Positions 51,314 through 59,885 of a stretch of 64,000 bases of DNA are shown here, one piece after another. Origin of the DNA: Chloroflexota bacterium (GTDB lineage: Bacteria; Chloroflexota; Anaerolineae; DTLA01); the NCBI GenBank assembly GCA_014360805.1, contig JACIWU010000002.1, positions 1-64,000 of the forward strand, given 5' to 3'. The translations under genes and the position numbers were made by a program. Positions within the stretch are counted from its first letter, which is position 1. Each line of letters starts with the position of its first letter. The notes beneath the pieces are model-generated. The model saw only the letters and a program-made list of their open reading frames with translations. It did not search any database and was not told the origin of the DNA.

Positions 51314-51348
51314 CTCTGATACCTCCCGTAAGTGCATGTGGGCATTGC

Positions 51349-51370
51349 ATCCGCGATTCACACGAATTCG
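51349..51370. repeat. Partial CGCGAAT-type repeat between fabD and fabG
   Basis: CCGCGATTCACACGAATTCG resembles the dispersed CGCGAAT family but is shorter and less conserved. It lies in the 141-base gap inside the fatty acid operon. Confidence 0.4.
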
Positions 51371-51454
51371 CGGCCACTCTCTTGCTGCGCGAAGCCCTGC
51401 GGGCCAGGTCCTGCGGCGCGGGGCCTCACGCCCGATGTCGCCCCGCGCTGCCCC

Positions 51455-52420
51455 CTACCGGCTAGACTGCGCGAAGGCGATCACGGCGTCGGGGTCGCCG
51501 ATGGCGACGGCGTAGGTCGCACCGGCGATTCGGCTCACGAGGCCCGTGAGCACGCTCCCCGGCCCGATTTCCACGAAGTGGCTCGCTCCACGACGGGCCA
51601 ATTCGCGTATGGACTGGGTCCACCGCACGGGCGCGGTCAACTGCTCCACCAACTCACGCCTGACCTCATCGGGGTCTTGGAGCGGGCGGGCGTCCACGTT
51701 ACCCACGATGGGTGCGGCGGGTCGGCGCAGGGCCACCGCATGGACCGCGCGGCGGAAACCTTCGGCGGCGTGCGCCATGAGCCTGGAGTGGGCCGCGATG
51801 GATACGGCGAGGCGAATGACGCGACGCGCGCCGGCCTGCTTGGCGAGTTCCTCCGCGCGCCCCAGCGCATGAACGTCGCCCGATAGCACGATTTGGCCTG
51901 GAGCGTTGTCGTTGGCGATCTGGATGACCCGCCCGCTCTCGGACACCTGTCGGCAGATCGCGTCAAGGACGTCGGCGTCCAGCCCGATGACCGCCAACAT
52001 GCCGCCGGGGTTGGTCTTGCCTGCCTCGGCCATGAGTTGGCCGCGCAGCCGCACCAGGTGTAGCCCGTCGGCGAAGGACAGCGCGCCCGAAGCCACCAGC
52101 GCCGAGTACTCGCCCAGGCTATGGCCCACGTAGTAGTCCGGCTTTATCGCGCGGCCTGCCGCCTCTTCCACCGCGCGCAGCGCCGCGATGCTCGTGGCCA
52201 GAATCGCCGGTTGGGCGTTGGCGGTGTCGGTGAGGGTTTCGGCCGGTCCTTCAAAGCACAGCGTGCTCAGGCGAAAGCCGAGGGTGTCGTCGGCTTCCTC
52301 AAACGTCCTGCGGGCGCTGGCGAATCGTTCGGCAAGCGCCTTTCCCATGCCCACGTGCTGGGAGCCTTGCCCCGGGAACTGGAAGACCAGGCGGGGCGCG
52401 CCCTGTGCGTCGGATTCCAC
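51455..52420 (-). CDS. fabD: Malonyl-CoA:ACP transacylase
   Basis: This 321-residue enzyme moves malonyl groups from CoA to acyl carrier protein. The N-terminal FQFPGQGSQHVGMGKAL, the nucleophile elbow GHSLGEYSALVA with the catalytic Ser, AAHSRLM with the catalytic His, and VEIGPGSVLTGL are all present. It begins with GTG, supported by GGAGG 8 bases upstream, 20 bases after fabK. Confidence 0.94.
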   Translation of the reverse strand: MESDAQGAPRLVFQFPGQGSQHVGMGKALAERFASARRTFEEADDTLGFRLSTLCFEGPAETLTDTANAQPAILATSIAALRAVEEAAGRAIKPDYYVGHSLGEYSALVASGALSFADGLHLVRLRGQLMAEAGKTNPGGMLAVIGLDADVLDAICRQVSESGRVIQIANDNAPGQIVLSGDVHALGRAEELAKQAGARRVIRLAVSIAAHSRLMAHAAEGFRRAVHAVALRRPAAPIVGNVDARPLQDPDEVRRELVEQLTAPVRWTQSIRELARRGASHFVEIGPGSVLTGLVSRIAGATYAVAIGDPDAVIAFAQSSR

Positions 52421-52440
52421 GTCGTCAACCTCCGCAAGAA

Positions 52441-53388
52441 TCAGGCCGCGGCCCAGGCGTTCAGCCGTTGCAGGTGCGCCTCGGCCTCGGCCATGATGCG
52501 CTCCAAGAGAACCCGCACCGGCACGATGTCGTGAACCAGGCCCGCAATCTGGCCAGCCATGACGGAACCGTTGATCACATCGCCTTCCCTGGCGGCCAGC
52601 CGGAGTTTTCCGGTACCGAACTCAATGACCTCGGCCTCGGTCGCGCCCGTCTTTTCCATCTCGGCGAAGCGCGTGGTCATCTGATTGCGGATGGCGCGCA
52701 CCGGATGGCCGAGGGAGTGGCCGGTGGTTACGGTGGCGCGGTCGTTGGCGCGCAGGATGCGCTCCTTGTAGTTGGGGTGCACCCTGCACTCCTCGGTGCA
52801 GATGAAGCGGGTGCCCATCTGGATGCCCACGGCGCCCAACGCCAAGGCAGCCAGAAGCCCGCGCCCATCGGCGAACCCGCCCGCGGCGATGACGGGGATG
52901 TCCACGGCGTCCACAACTTGGGGCACCAGGGGCAGCGTAGCCACGTCGCCGATGTGCCCGCCCGATTCCATCCCCTCCGCCACGACCGCATCCACGCCGT
53001 CGCGCGCCAGGCGCACCGCCAGGGCCACCGAACCGACGACGGGGATGACCTTGATGCCCGCGGCTTTCAGGCGCGGCACGATGGCCGAAGGGCTGCCCGC
53101 GCCCGTCATGACCACGGGCACGCCTTCGTCTATACAGATTTGCACGATGTCGTTGACGAACGGCGAGAACAGGGGGATGTTGACGCCGAAGGGGTTGCGC
53201 GTGAGTGCCTTCGTCTTGCGCACCTCATCGCGGACGTAGTCGGGGGGAGCGTTGCCGCCGCCCAGCACGCCCAGGCCGCCCGCCTCCGAGACGGCGGCCA
53301 CCAGTTCGGCAGTGGCCACCCAGGCCATGCCTCCCTGGATGATGGGATATCGGATTCCCAGCAGATCGCACAACACGGTTCGTATCAC
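52441..53388 (-). CDS. fabK: FMN-dependent enoyl-ACP reductase FabK-type (nitronate monooxygenase family)
   Basis: This 315-residue TIM-barrel flavoprotein has YPIIQGGMAWVA at the N-terminus, GAGSPSAIVPRLKAAG, GMESGGHIGDV with the active-site His, and AAGGFADGRGLLAALALGAVGIQMGTRF for phosphate and FMN binding. FabK performs the last reduction of each elongation cycle. Nitronate monooxygenases share the fold, but placement inside a fab operon decides for FabK. It starts with GTG behind GGGAGG. Confidence 0.9.
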   Translation of the reverse strand: MIRTVLCDLLGIRYPIIQGGMAWVATAELVAAVSEAGGLGVLGGGNAPPDYVRDEVRKTKALTRNPFGVNIPLFSPFVNDIVQICIDEGVPVVMTGAGSPSAIVPRLKAAGIKVIPVVGSVALAVRLARDGVDAVVAEGMESGGHIGDVATLPLVPQVVDAVDIPVIAAGGFADGRGLLAALALGAVGIQMGTRFICTEECRVHPNYKERILRANDRATVTTGHSLGHPVRAIRNQMTTRFAEMEKTGATEAEVIEFGTGKLRLAAREGDVINGSVMAGQIAGLVHDIVPVRVLLERIMAEAEAHLQRLNAWAAA

Positions 53389-53425
53389 GTTTACCTCCCC
53401 AACGGATGTGGCCTTGTCGTTTACC

Positions 53426-53983
53426 TCACGCGATGGTCAGAAGCGCGTCGCCCTCGCGGACGACAGCGCCCGCCTGCACGTGGATGCCGCGCACGCTGCC
53501 CGCACGCGGCGCGCGAATCTCATTTTCCATTTTCATGGACTCCAGGATGGCGACGAGTTGGTTCTCCGCTACAGTCTCCCCCTCGCCTACGCACACTTCC
53601 GCCACCAGGCCGCACAGGGGAGCGCGCACGACGACCTCGCCCTCAGCCGTCGCGCTTTGGCGTCGGCTGGGGTGGAGCGCCTCGTCGTGCACCTGGATGC
53701 GGTGCACCTTGCCTCGCACCAGCGCGTAGTACGTCCCGCCGCGCTCGTCCACCAGCACCTCGTAGGAGGCGTCGTTGACCAGCAGCGAGTACAGCGATAG
53801 CCCTTGAATCTCCGACACGTCCAGGCGGAACGTGCGGCCCTCCATCGCCAGCGTGCCGTCGGGCAGCAGCGTAACGGTGAGCGGCGTCCCGTCCACCTCC
53901 ACGCGATAGGTTATCGGCCTACTGCCATCCAGCGTCCGAGCACTTTCCAATTGGAGTCTCCATTTCGGGTCGGTTGGGCGCAT
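53426..53983 (-). CDS. Biotin carboxyl carrier protein of an acyl-CoA carboxylase
   Basis: This 185-residue protein ends in a biotinyl domain with the modification site Lys151 in ESMKMENEI. The N-terminal region (TYRVEVDGTPLTVTLLPDG, about 25-100) matches the acetyl/propionyl-CoA carboxylase alpha-subunit middle domain rather than E. coli AccB. It carries carboxybiotin from AccC to a carboxyltransferase, which is not encoded here. Its first 73 bases overlap the end of accC in another frame. Confidence 0.88.
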   Translation of the reverse strand: MRPTDPKWRLQLESARTLDGSRPITYRVEVDGTPLTVTLLPDGTLAMEGRTFRLDVSEIQGLSLYSLLVNDASYEVLVDERGGTYYALVRGKVHRIQVHDEALHPSRRQSATAEGEVVVRAPLCGLVAEVCVGEGETVAENQLVAILESMKMENEIRAPRAGSVRGIHVQAGAVVREGDALLTIA

Positions 53984-55419
53984 GTCTGCACCTGGGAGGG
54001 GCGCAGCGCCCTGGCCCGATGGTGTAGCAGCGCGGCAAGGACTGCGGCCGCGCGCAGGTCGTCCAGCGAGGCGGCGCGCTCCGCGTAGGCTGCCTGCTCC
54101 AGGAAACTAGTGTCCACATATCCGCCCTGGAATCGCGGGTCGTCCAGGATTTCCTGGTGCAGGGGGATGTTGGTGCGTATGCCCATGATGCGGTACTCGT
54201 CCAGCGCGCGCCTCATGCGCACCAGCGCCTCGCCACGGGTCTCGCCCCATGCGATGACTTTGGCGATGAGGGAATCGTAGTAGGGCGTGATCTCCAGCCC
54301 TTCGTGGATGCCGCTTTCCACGCGGATTCCTGGCCCCGAAGGCTCGCGCATGTACGAGATTTTCCCAACGGATGGGCGGAAGTCGTCAAAGGGGTTTTCG
54401 GCCAGGATGCGGCATTCTATGGCCCAGCCCCGGAGTCGCACATCTTCCTGGGCCAGGCGCAGCCGCCGACCGGCTGTGATGCGGAGTTGCTCCTTGACGA
54501 TGTCCACGCCGGTAACCATTTCCGTGGTCGGGTGTTCTACTTGCAAGCGGGGATTGATCTCAAGGAAGTAGAAGTTCTGCTGGTCATCCAGCAGGAACTC
54601 CACGGTACCGGCATTGACATAATCTGCGGCGCGCGCGGCGGCGACGGCGGCTTCGCCCATGCGGCGGCGCAAATCCGGCGTGAGGGCGCGCGAAGGCGCT
54701 TCCTCCAGCACTTTCTGATGATGCCTCTGGACGGAGCCTTCGCGCTCGCCCAGATGAATCACGTTGCCGTGCTGGTCGGCCAGGATCTGGAACTCAATGT
54801 GGCGGACGCCCTCCAGGACGCGCTCCAGGAAGACCGAGTCGTCGCCGAAGGCGGCCTTGGCCTCGCGGCGGGCCAGCGCCAGGGCCTCGGGGAATTCGTC
54901 CGGCCCGGCAACGAGTCGGATGCCCTTGCCGCCACCGCCGGCGGCGGCCTTGATCATCAGGGGGTAGCCCACCGCCTGGGCGGCCTGGGCCGGGTCGCCA
55001 TCGGGCACGTCCCACTCGGAGCCGTGGATGACGGGCAGCCCCGCCTGGCGCATGGCGCGTCGGGCCAGAATCTTGTTGCCGGACAGGCGCAACGTCTGGG
55101 GCGATGGCCCCACGAACACCAAGCCGGCGTCCAGGCAGGCCTGCGCGAATTCGGGATTCTCGGCCAGGAAGCCGTAGCCGGGGTGCACCGCGTCGGCGCC
55201 AGAGCGCCTGGCGATGTCCAGGATGCGCTCCATATTGAGATAACTGTCGCGGGCGGGCGCGGGGCCCACGCAGTACGCCTCGTCGGCGTAGCGCACGTGC
55301 AGGGACGCCCGATCCACCTCCGAGTAGATGGCGACGGTGCGTATCCCTAACTCGCGACAGGTGCGAATGATACGAACGGCGACTTCGCCGCGATTGGCGA
55401 TGAGGACCTTTTTCAGCAT
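53911..55419 (-). CDS. accC: Biotin carboxylase subunit
   Basis: This 502-residue ATP-grasp enzyme carboxylates biotin with bicarbonate and ATP. It has KVLIANRGEVAVRIIRTCRELG at the N-terminus, the glycine-rich KAAAGGGGKGIRLV, HIEFQILADQHGN, and FLEINPRLQVEHPTTEMVTG. It is about 50 residues longer than E. coli AccC; the extra tail covers the region shared with the carrier-protein gene. It is the first gene of the seven-gene fatty acid operon and provides malonyl-CoA for FabD. Confidence 0.94.
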   Translation of the reverse strand: MLKKVLIANRGEVAVRIIRTCRELGIRTVAIYSEVDRASLHVRYADEAYCVGPAPARDSYLNMERILDIARRSGADAVHPGYGFLAENPEFAQACLDAGLVFVGPSPQTLRLSGNKILARRAMRQAGLPVIHGSEWDVPDGDPAQAAQAVGYPLMIKAAAGGGGKGIRLVAGPDEFPEALALARREAKAAFGDDSVFLERVLEGVRHIEFQILADQHGNVIHLGEREGSVQRHHQKVLEEAPSRALTPDLRRRMGEAAVAAARAADYVNAGTVEFLLDDQQNFYFLEINPRLQVEHPTTEMVTGVDIVKEQLRITAGRRLRLAQEDVRLRGWAIECRILAENPFDDFRPSVGKISYMREPSGPGIRVESGIHEGLEITPYYDSLIAKVIAWGETRGEALVRMRRALDEYRIMGIRTNIPLHQEILDDPRFQGGYVDTSFLEQAAYAERAASLDDLRAAAVLAALLHHRARALRPSQVQTCAQPTRNGDSNWKVLGRWMAVGR

Positions 55420-55489
55420 GGGATGGCTTCCTGAGGGTCTTTACAACGCAAACACTACAGGACCGAATTGGTTGCGCGGGAGGTGAACG

Positions 55490-55954
55490 ATGGCGCAGGG
55501 CATGGCACAAACCATGATGTTTGAGGATTTTGTCGTCGGGCAGGAGTGGACGACGTCGGGCCGGACGGTAACGGAGGCCGACATCGTGGGGTTTGCGGGC
55601 CTTTCGGGGGATTTCAACGCGCTGCACGTGGACAGCGAATACGCCCGCAGCACGCCCTTCGGGGAACGCATTGCCCACGGGCTCTTGGGCCTGGCGATGG
55701 CCACGGGGCTGGCCTCGCGGGCCGGTTTCATGGAAGGCTCGGTGGAGGCGTTCCTTTCGCTGGAATGGAAATTCCGCGCGCCCATCCGCATCGGCGATAC
55801 CATCCGCGCCGCGCTGCGGGTGGCGGGGACGCGGCCCATGGGCGACACCGGCGGCTTGGTGATATTGGACGTGGCGGTGCTGAACCAGCGCAACGAGACG
55901 GTGCAGCGTGGGCAGTGGACGGTGCTGGTGAAGCGCCGGCCGCTGCAGGGGTAG
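55490..55954 (+). CDS. MaoC-like (R)-specific enoyl-CoA hydratase/dehydratase
   Basis: This 154-residue hot-dog-fold protein has the hydratase 2 motif in VGFAGLSGDFNALHVDSEYA (Asp and His catalytic) followed by TPFGERIAHGLLGLAM. It adds or removes water at an enoyl thioester. It diverges from accC with a gap of 70 bases, so it may serve fatty acid or polyester precursor metabolism. GGGAGGTGA precedes the ATG. Confidence 0.87.
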   Translation: MAQGMAQTMMFEDFVVGQEWTTSGRTVTEADIVGFAGLSGDFNALHVDSEYARSTPFGERIAHGLLGLAMATGLASRAGFMEGSVEAFLSLEWKFRAPIRIGDTIRAALRVAGTRPMGDTGGLVILDVAVLNQRNETVQRGQWTVLVKRRPLQG

Positions 55955-56331
55955 GGGCTGCGGGCGGAGCAACCCCGCGCTTGCAAGGGGCTGGCTTCGG
56001 GGTATCGCTCCCCGCAATGAGGGGGCCAGTACGCTTGGGGACCCAGCCCGTTGCCAGGGCGCAGTTCAATTCTGGCGCGCGGTGGCCGGGCATCGTTGGG
56101 TTTGCCGATCAGGGTCCACCTCACCCATCTCACCCAGTCCTCGCCTACCTTGACTTCAATACGGTGGGGGCGTACAGCAAGACGAGGGTTCACCTCACCC
56201 GTCTCTACCCCAACACTCCCCTATTCTTGACTTCACCACGGTGGGGGCCGTGCGGGAGGAACAGCCACCTCTCCCATCCCCCTGGAGGGGTTAGGTGAGG
56301 TCAGCGCCAACGATTTCCGTGCGATTCCTAC
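55955..56331. other. Non-coding region with tandem repeats
   Basis: No gene is supported here. The last 200 bases consist of a degenerate tandem repeat, listed separately; the first 150 bases show no clear signal. Confidence 0.55.
56112..56300. repeat. Tandem repeat of about 74 bp, 2.5 copies
   Basis: Unit starts are near 56112, 56186 and 56260. Each begins with a CACCTC-CCC phrase; the two complete units both contain CTTGACTTCA followed by ACGGTGGGGGC. The third copy is cut after about 30 bases and runs into a C-rich/G-rich palindromic end. Confidence 0.65.
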
Positions 56332-56360
56332 TTGACAAACGACGGTCTTTGTGCTATACT
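56332..56360 (+). promoter_or_regulatory. Near-consensus promoter of the IclR gene
   Basis: TTGACA (56332-56337), a 17-base spacer and TATACT (56355-56360) match the ugpA promoter boxes exactly. It starts about 95 bases before the TTG codon. Confidence 0.8.
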
Positions 56361-56426
56361 ATTCTGTGAAACCGAGTTGCACGCTGTGCAATCACCGCGC
56401 CATCCTGTCCAATGGGGGAGGGTGCC

Positions 56427-57254
56427 TTGAGCAAGCCTATTCGTGCCGTCGACCGAGCATTGGATGTGATGTTGTGCTTCTCGCGGGAAGAGCCTGAACT
56501 GACCCTCACCGAGATTGCCGAGCGCGTGGAGTTGCACAAGAGTACCGTGCACCGCGTCCTCGCCACGCTGGAGAATAAGCGTTTCGTGCAGCACGATGAG
56601 GCGACAGGCAAGTATCGTCTTGGGCTGCGCGTTCTGGAACTGGCCATGCTGGCGCTGGAGACCACCGACATCCGGCGACACGCGTGGCCTTTTTTGCGGC
56701 GTCTGAGCGAGGAGTGCCGCGAGACGGTGGATCTGGGCGTGTTGGACGGGACGGACATCGTCTATCTGGAAGTTATTGAAAGCCCCCAGCGGGTGAAACT
56801 GGCCGCGGCGCCCGGGCAGCGGCTTCCCGCCTGCTGCACCTCGTCGGGCAAGGCGATCTTGGCCTATCTGCCCGAGGCCCAGGTCAGGCAGATCATGATT
56901 CAGGGGCTTCGCCGCTACACCGAGCACACCATCGTCTCCCCTGACGATTTCCTCGCCGACTTGCGAGCCACCCGCGAGCGCGGCTTTGCCATCGCCCAAT
57001 CGGAATACGAGGACGGCATCAACGCCGTGGCCGCGCCGATTCTGGATCCGCGGCAGAGGCCCATCGCGGTGATCGCGGTCGCGGGGCCAGCCTTCCGCCT
57101 GCCGATGGAGCGGATGTTGGAGTTGGGGCCGGTGGTGCGCCAGCATGCCGACGAGATCGCGCGCGAGATCGGGCTGGCCGCCGCGCTGATTCCCGATTAC
57201 AGCCACACCGAAACGCTCTACAAGGTGCGGCAGATTCGGCCCGAAGGGGCGTAG
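56427..57254 (+). CDS. IclR-family transcriptional regulator
   Basis: This is a regulator of about 275 residues. It has an N-terminal winged helix (IRAVDRALDVM, LTEIAERVELHKSTVHRVLATLE) and the C-terminal IclR effector domain with PACCTSSGKAILAYLPE and AQSEYEDGINAVAAPI. The family binds small organic acids or aromatic metabolites and usually represses. TTG at 56427 with GGGAGG upstream is preferred; ATG at 56412 is possible but lacks a ribosome site. It precedes a sulfur-carrier-like gene and the liv operon, its likely targets. Confidence 0.87.
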   Translation: MSKPIRAVDRALDVMLCFSREEPELTLTEIAERVELHKSTVHRVLATLENKRFVQHDEATGKYRLGLRVLELAMLALETTDIRRHAWPFLRRLSEECRETVDLGVLDGTDIVYLEVIESPQRVKLAAAPGQRLPACCTSSGKAILAYLPEAQVRQIMIQGLRRYTEHTIVSPDDFLADLRATRERGFAIAQSEYEDGINAVAAPILDPRQRPIAVIAVAGPAFRLPMERMLELGPVVRQHADEIAREIGLAAALIPDYSHTETLYKVRQIRPEGA

Positions 57255-57263
57255 GGTGGGAGT

Positions 57264-57503
57264 ATGGGGGGCGGCACGTTCTCGTTTGAAGTGGAGGTGT
57301 TCGGGGCACTGCTGCCCCCGGGACAGCGGCGGCAACATCTGGACGCCGATGGCCCACTCACGGTGCGGGATGTCGTCCTGCGCCTGGGTCTGGATCCCGA
57401 CGACATTGGGCTGGCGACGGTCAATGGCGTGCAGGTGCCGCTGGAGCGCGAGGTGCCCCCGGCGAGCCGCGTGTGCCTTTTCCCGCCGATGTTCGGCGGG
57501 TAG
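57264..57503 (+). CDS. MoaD/ThiS-like ubiquitin-fold sulfur carrier
   Basis: This 79-residue protein has a beta-grasp pattern and ends in Gly-Gly (PPMFGG), the thiocarboxylate or adenylation site of MoaD and ThiS carriers. The phrase FPPMFGG and the VNGVQVPLEREVPPASRV loop are typical. It would carry sulfur for molybdopterin, thiamine, or a tungsten/aldehyde oxidoreductase cofactor. No activating ThiF/MoeB partner is near. It begins 9 bases after the IclR gene. Confidence 0.8.
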   Translation: MGGGTFSFEVEVFGALLPPGQRRQHLDADGPLTVRDVVLRLGLDPDDIGLATVNGVQVPLEREVPPASRVCLFPPMFGG

Positions 57504-57677
57504 CAAAATTGGCGGTTGGGTCTTGTTGCGACGCCTGGCGTGCTGAGATGTCACGCAAGACTGTGGGCTACGGTTGGAACTGTGGGGAAGGGAGGTGGTA
57601 GAGCAGAGGCCTATCCATATCCCATCGGTACGTCTGTCGGTTTCACAAATTTCCGAAAATGTTAGGAGGAAGAGCAG

Positions 57678-58895
57678 ATGACCCGGCGAAGCATGTTTGT
57701 GATGATCACCCTGTTGACCATCGTTGCCGTGATGCTGGGCGCGTGCGGCCAGGCCACGCCGACGAAGGCGCCCGCGCAGCCCACGGCTGCCCCTGCCCAG
57801 CCCACGGCGGCACCCGCGCAGCCCACGGCGGCACCCACGACGCCGCCCGAGCCCATCAAGATCGGCTGGATTGCCCCCAAGACGGGCACCAATGCCATCC
57901 TGGGCGAGTGGGACGAGCGCGGCATCCTGCTGGCCTTTGAGGCCAAGAACGCGGCCGGCGGCATCCACGGTCGGATGCTCCAGTTGATCCAGGAAGACGA
58001 CGAGGCTGACCCGACCAAGGCTGTCGCCCTGGCGCAGAAACTCATCACCCAAGACAAGGTGGTGGCCGCGTTCGCGTGCACCAACAGCACGACGACGTTG
58101 GCGGTTGTGCCCGTGTTCATGGAGTACAAGGTCCCGCATCTGACCGCCGCCCTCAATGCCACCATTACCCAGAAGGGCAGCAGGTATGTATTCCGCGACT
58201 GCCCGGCGGGGCCTGCGTATGAGAAGAGCATCGTGGACTTCATGGTGGGCAAGGGGTTCAAGAAGTTCGCGATCATCTCCGACACGTCGGCCTATGGCAA
58301 GGGCGAGGCCGAGTACCAGACCAATGCCCTGAAGGCGCACGGCCTGGAGCCTCTGGCCGTTGAATGGTACGGCATTGAGGACAAGGACTTCACGGGCCAG
58401 TTGACGAAAATTCTCCAGACCAACCCGGAGGTCATCCTGTTCGGCGGCTCCGAGGTGGCTTCGGGCCTCATCGCCAAGCAGGCGCGGCAGTTGGGGTTCA
58501 CCGGCCAGTTTGCGGGCGGCGCGGCCATCGGCACGACCAAGTTCGTTGAAGTCGCCGGCGACGCGGCGGAAGGCACTTACTACTCCAACCCGTACATCAC
58601 CAATGACCTCAACGATCTGACGCGCGATTTTGCGGCCCGCTACAAGGCGCGCTGGGGTGATGAACCCGAGAGCCACGGCGCCAAGGCCTACGACGGCGCT
58701 ACGGTGCTCATCATGGCTCTGGAGAATGCGTACCCCGACATCACGCCCGAGCGCATCACCGAGGAACTGCACAAGATCTGCGGCGTTCAGGGCCTCCAGG
58801 GCACGATCTGCTACGATGAGAACGGCGAGGGCCTGCACGAGGTGGGCATTGGCGTCGTCAAAGACGGCAAACTGACCCCCGTATCCGTCCAGTAG
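57678..58895 (+). CDS. livK: Branched-chain amino acid-type ABC substrate-binding lipoprotein
   Basis: This 405-residue lipoprotein has a lipobox MLGAC (Cys23) and a linker of three AQPTAAP repeats, encoded by near-identical tandem DNA. A Leu/Ile/Val-binding (Peripla_BP_6) domain follows: IKIGWIAPKTGTNAILGEWDERGI and AAGGIHGRMLQLIQEDDEADPTKAVALAQKLI. It delivers substrate to LivHM. LivK-type proteins bind many amino acids, amides and aromatic acids, so leucine is not certain. AGGAGGA precedes the ATG. Confidence 0.88.
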   Translation: MTRRSMFVMITLLTIVAVMLGACGQATPTKAPAQPTAAPAQPTAAPAQPTAAPTTPPEPIKIGWIAPKTGTNAILGEWDERGILLAFEAKNAAGGIHGRMLQLIQEDDEADPTKAVALAQKLITQDKVVAAFACTNSTTTLAVVPVFMEYKVPHLTAALNATITQKGSRYVFRDCPAGPAYEKSIVDFMVGKGFKKFAIISDTSAYGKGEAEYQTNALKAHGLEPLAVEWYGIEDKDFTGQLTKILQTNPEVILFGGSEVASGLIAKQARQLGFTGQFAGGAAIGTTKFVEVAGDAAEGTYYSNPYITNDLNDLTRDFAARYKARWGDEPESHGAKAYDGATVLIMALENAYPDITPERITEELHKICGVQGLQGTICYDENGEGLHEVGIGVVKDGKLTPVSVQ

Positions 58896-58902
58896 AACTG
58901 CA

Positions 58903-58938
58903 GCAAGAGGGAGGCTGTGCAAGCGACCTCCCTCTTGC
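58903..58938 (+). terminator. Attenuating hairpin between livK and livH
   Basis: GCAAGAGGGAGG (58903-58914) and CCTCCCTCTTGC (58927-58938) form a perfect 12-bp stem with a 12-base loop, followed by CTTCTCTC. It probably lowers expression of permease and ATPase genes relative to the binding protein. Confidence 0.7.
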
Positions 58939-58982
58939 CTTCTCTCGGTTGGGGCGTCCAGACCGCTCTTGAAAGGAGGGGC

Positions 58983-59876
58983 ATGACCAAAACGGTCATT
59001 CTCGTGCAGACTATCGTTGGAGGCCTGGGCATCGGGAGCATCTACGCGCTCGTGGCTCTGGGCTACTCCATGGTGTACCGCTCCATGGGCCTCGTCAACT
59101 TTGCGCATGGCAGCATCTACATGATCGGGACGTACTTCGGCGTGATCTTCTACAAGGGGATGGTGGCCGGCCTGCACCTGCCCTACTGGGCGGCGTTCAT
59201 CGTGGGCATCCTGCTGACGGCGATCCTGGGCGTTGCGCTGGAAAGGCTGTTCCGCCCGCTGGCGAACCTGGACCTCATGCTCATGCTCCTGGGGACCATC
59301 GGCGTGGGCATCGTGCTGGACAACCTGGCCATCATCATCTGGGGCGCGGAAGGGTTTGCGGTGCGGTCGCCTCTATCGTCCAAGCCGATCCTTGTGGGCG
59401 GCGTGGCGCTCGTGCCGCAGATGTTGCTCATCATCGGGGTGGGCGCCGTGCTTATGGTCGGCCTGCAGACATTCTTGTCGCGGACGAAGGTGGGGAAGGC
59501 CATGCGCGCTGCGGCGCAGGACCGCGAGATCGCGAGCGCCATGGGGATACCGGTGAACTTCACGAATGCGGTTACCTTCGCCATCGGCTCGGGGCTGGCG
59601 GCCGCGGCGGGCATTCTGGCCGCGCCTATCGTGTACGTGAACCCCGCCATGAGCGCGGCTGTGGGCATCAAGGGGTTTGCGGCGGCCATCCTGGGCGGCT
59701 TGGGCAGCATCCCGGGCGCCATTGTGGGCGGGCTGCTCTTCGGCGTGATTGAGGCTATCTCGGCGGGTTACATCTCGTCGGCCTATACCAAGGGAATCGC
59801 CTTCATCATCATGGTGCTGGTGCTCATGATCAAGCCATCGGGTATCGTGGGCGAGACCACCGTTGAGAAGGTGTAG
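58983..59876 (+). CDS. livH: Branched-chain amino acid ABC transporter permease LivH
   Basis: This 297-residue permease has about eight membrane segments and the LivH start GGLGIGSIYALVALGYSMVY. RSMGLVNFAHGSIYMIG and AAILGGLGSIPGAIVGG, which contact the ATPases, are also present. AAAGGAGG lies just before the ATG at 58983. Confidence 0.92.
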   Translation: MTKTVILVQTIVGGLGIGSIYALVALGYSMVYRSMGLVNFAHGSIYMIGTYFGVIFYKGMVAGLHLPYWAAFIVGILLTAILGVALERLFRPLANLDLMLMLLGTIGVGIVLDNLAIIIWGAEGFAVRSPLSSKPILVGGVALVPQMLLIIGVGAVLMVGLQTFLSRTKVGKAMRAAAQDREIASAMGIPVNFTNAVTFAIGSGLAAAAGILAAPIVYVNPAMSAAVGIKGFAAAILGGLGSIPGAIVGGLLFGVIEAISAGYISSAYTKGIAFIIMVLVLMIKPSGIVGETTVEKV

Positions 59877-59885
59877 GAGGGCGAG

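Noticed and set aside
56328-59177. Minus-strand frame of 949 codons
   Set aside because: It is antisense to IclR, the MoaD-like carrier and livK and shows no domain.
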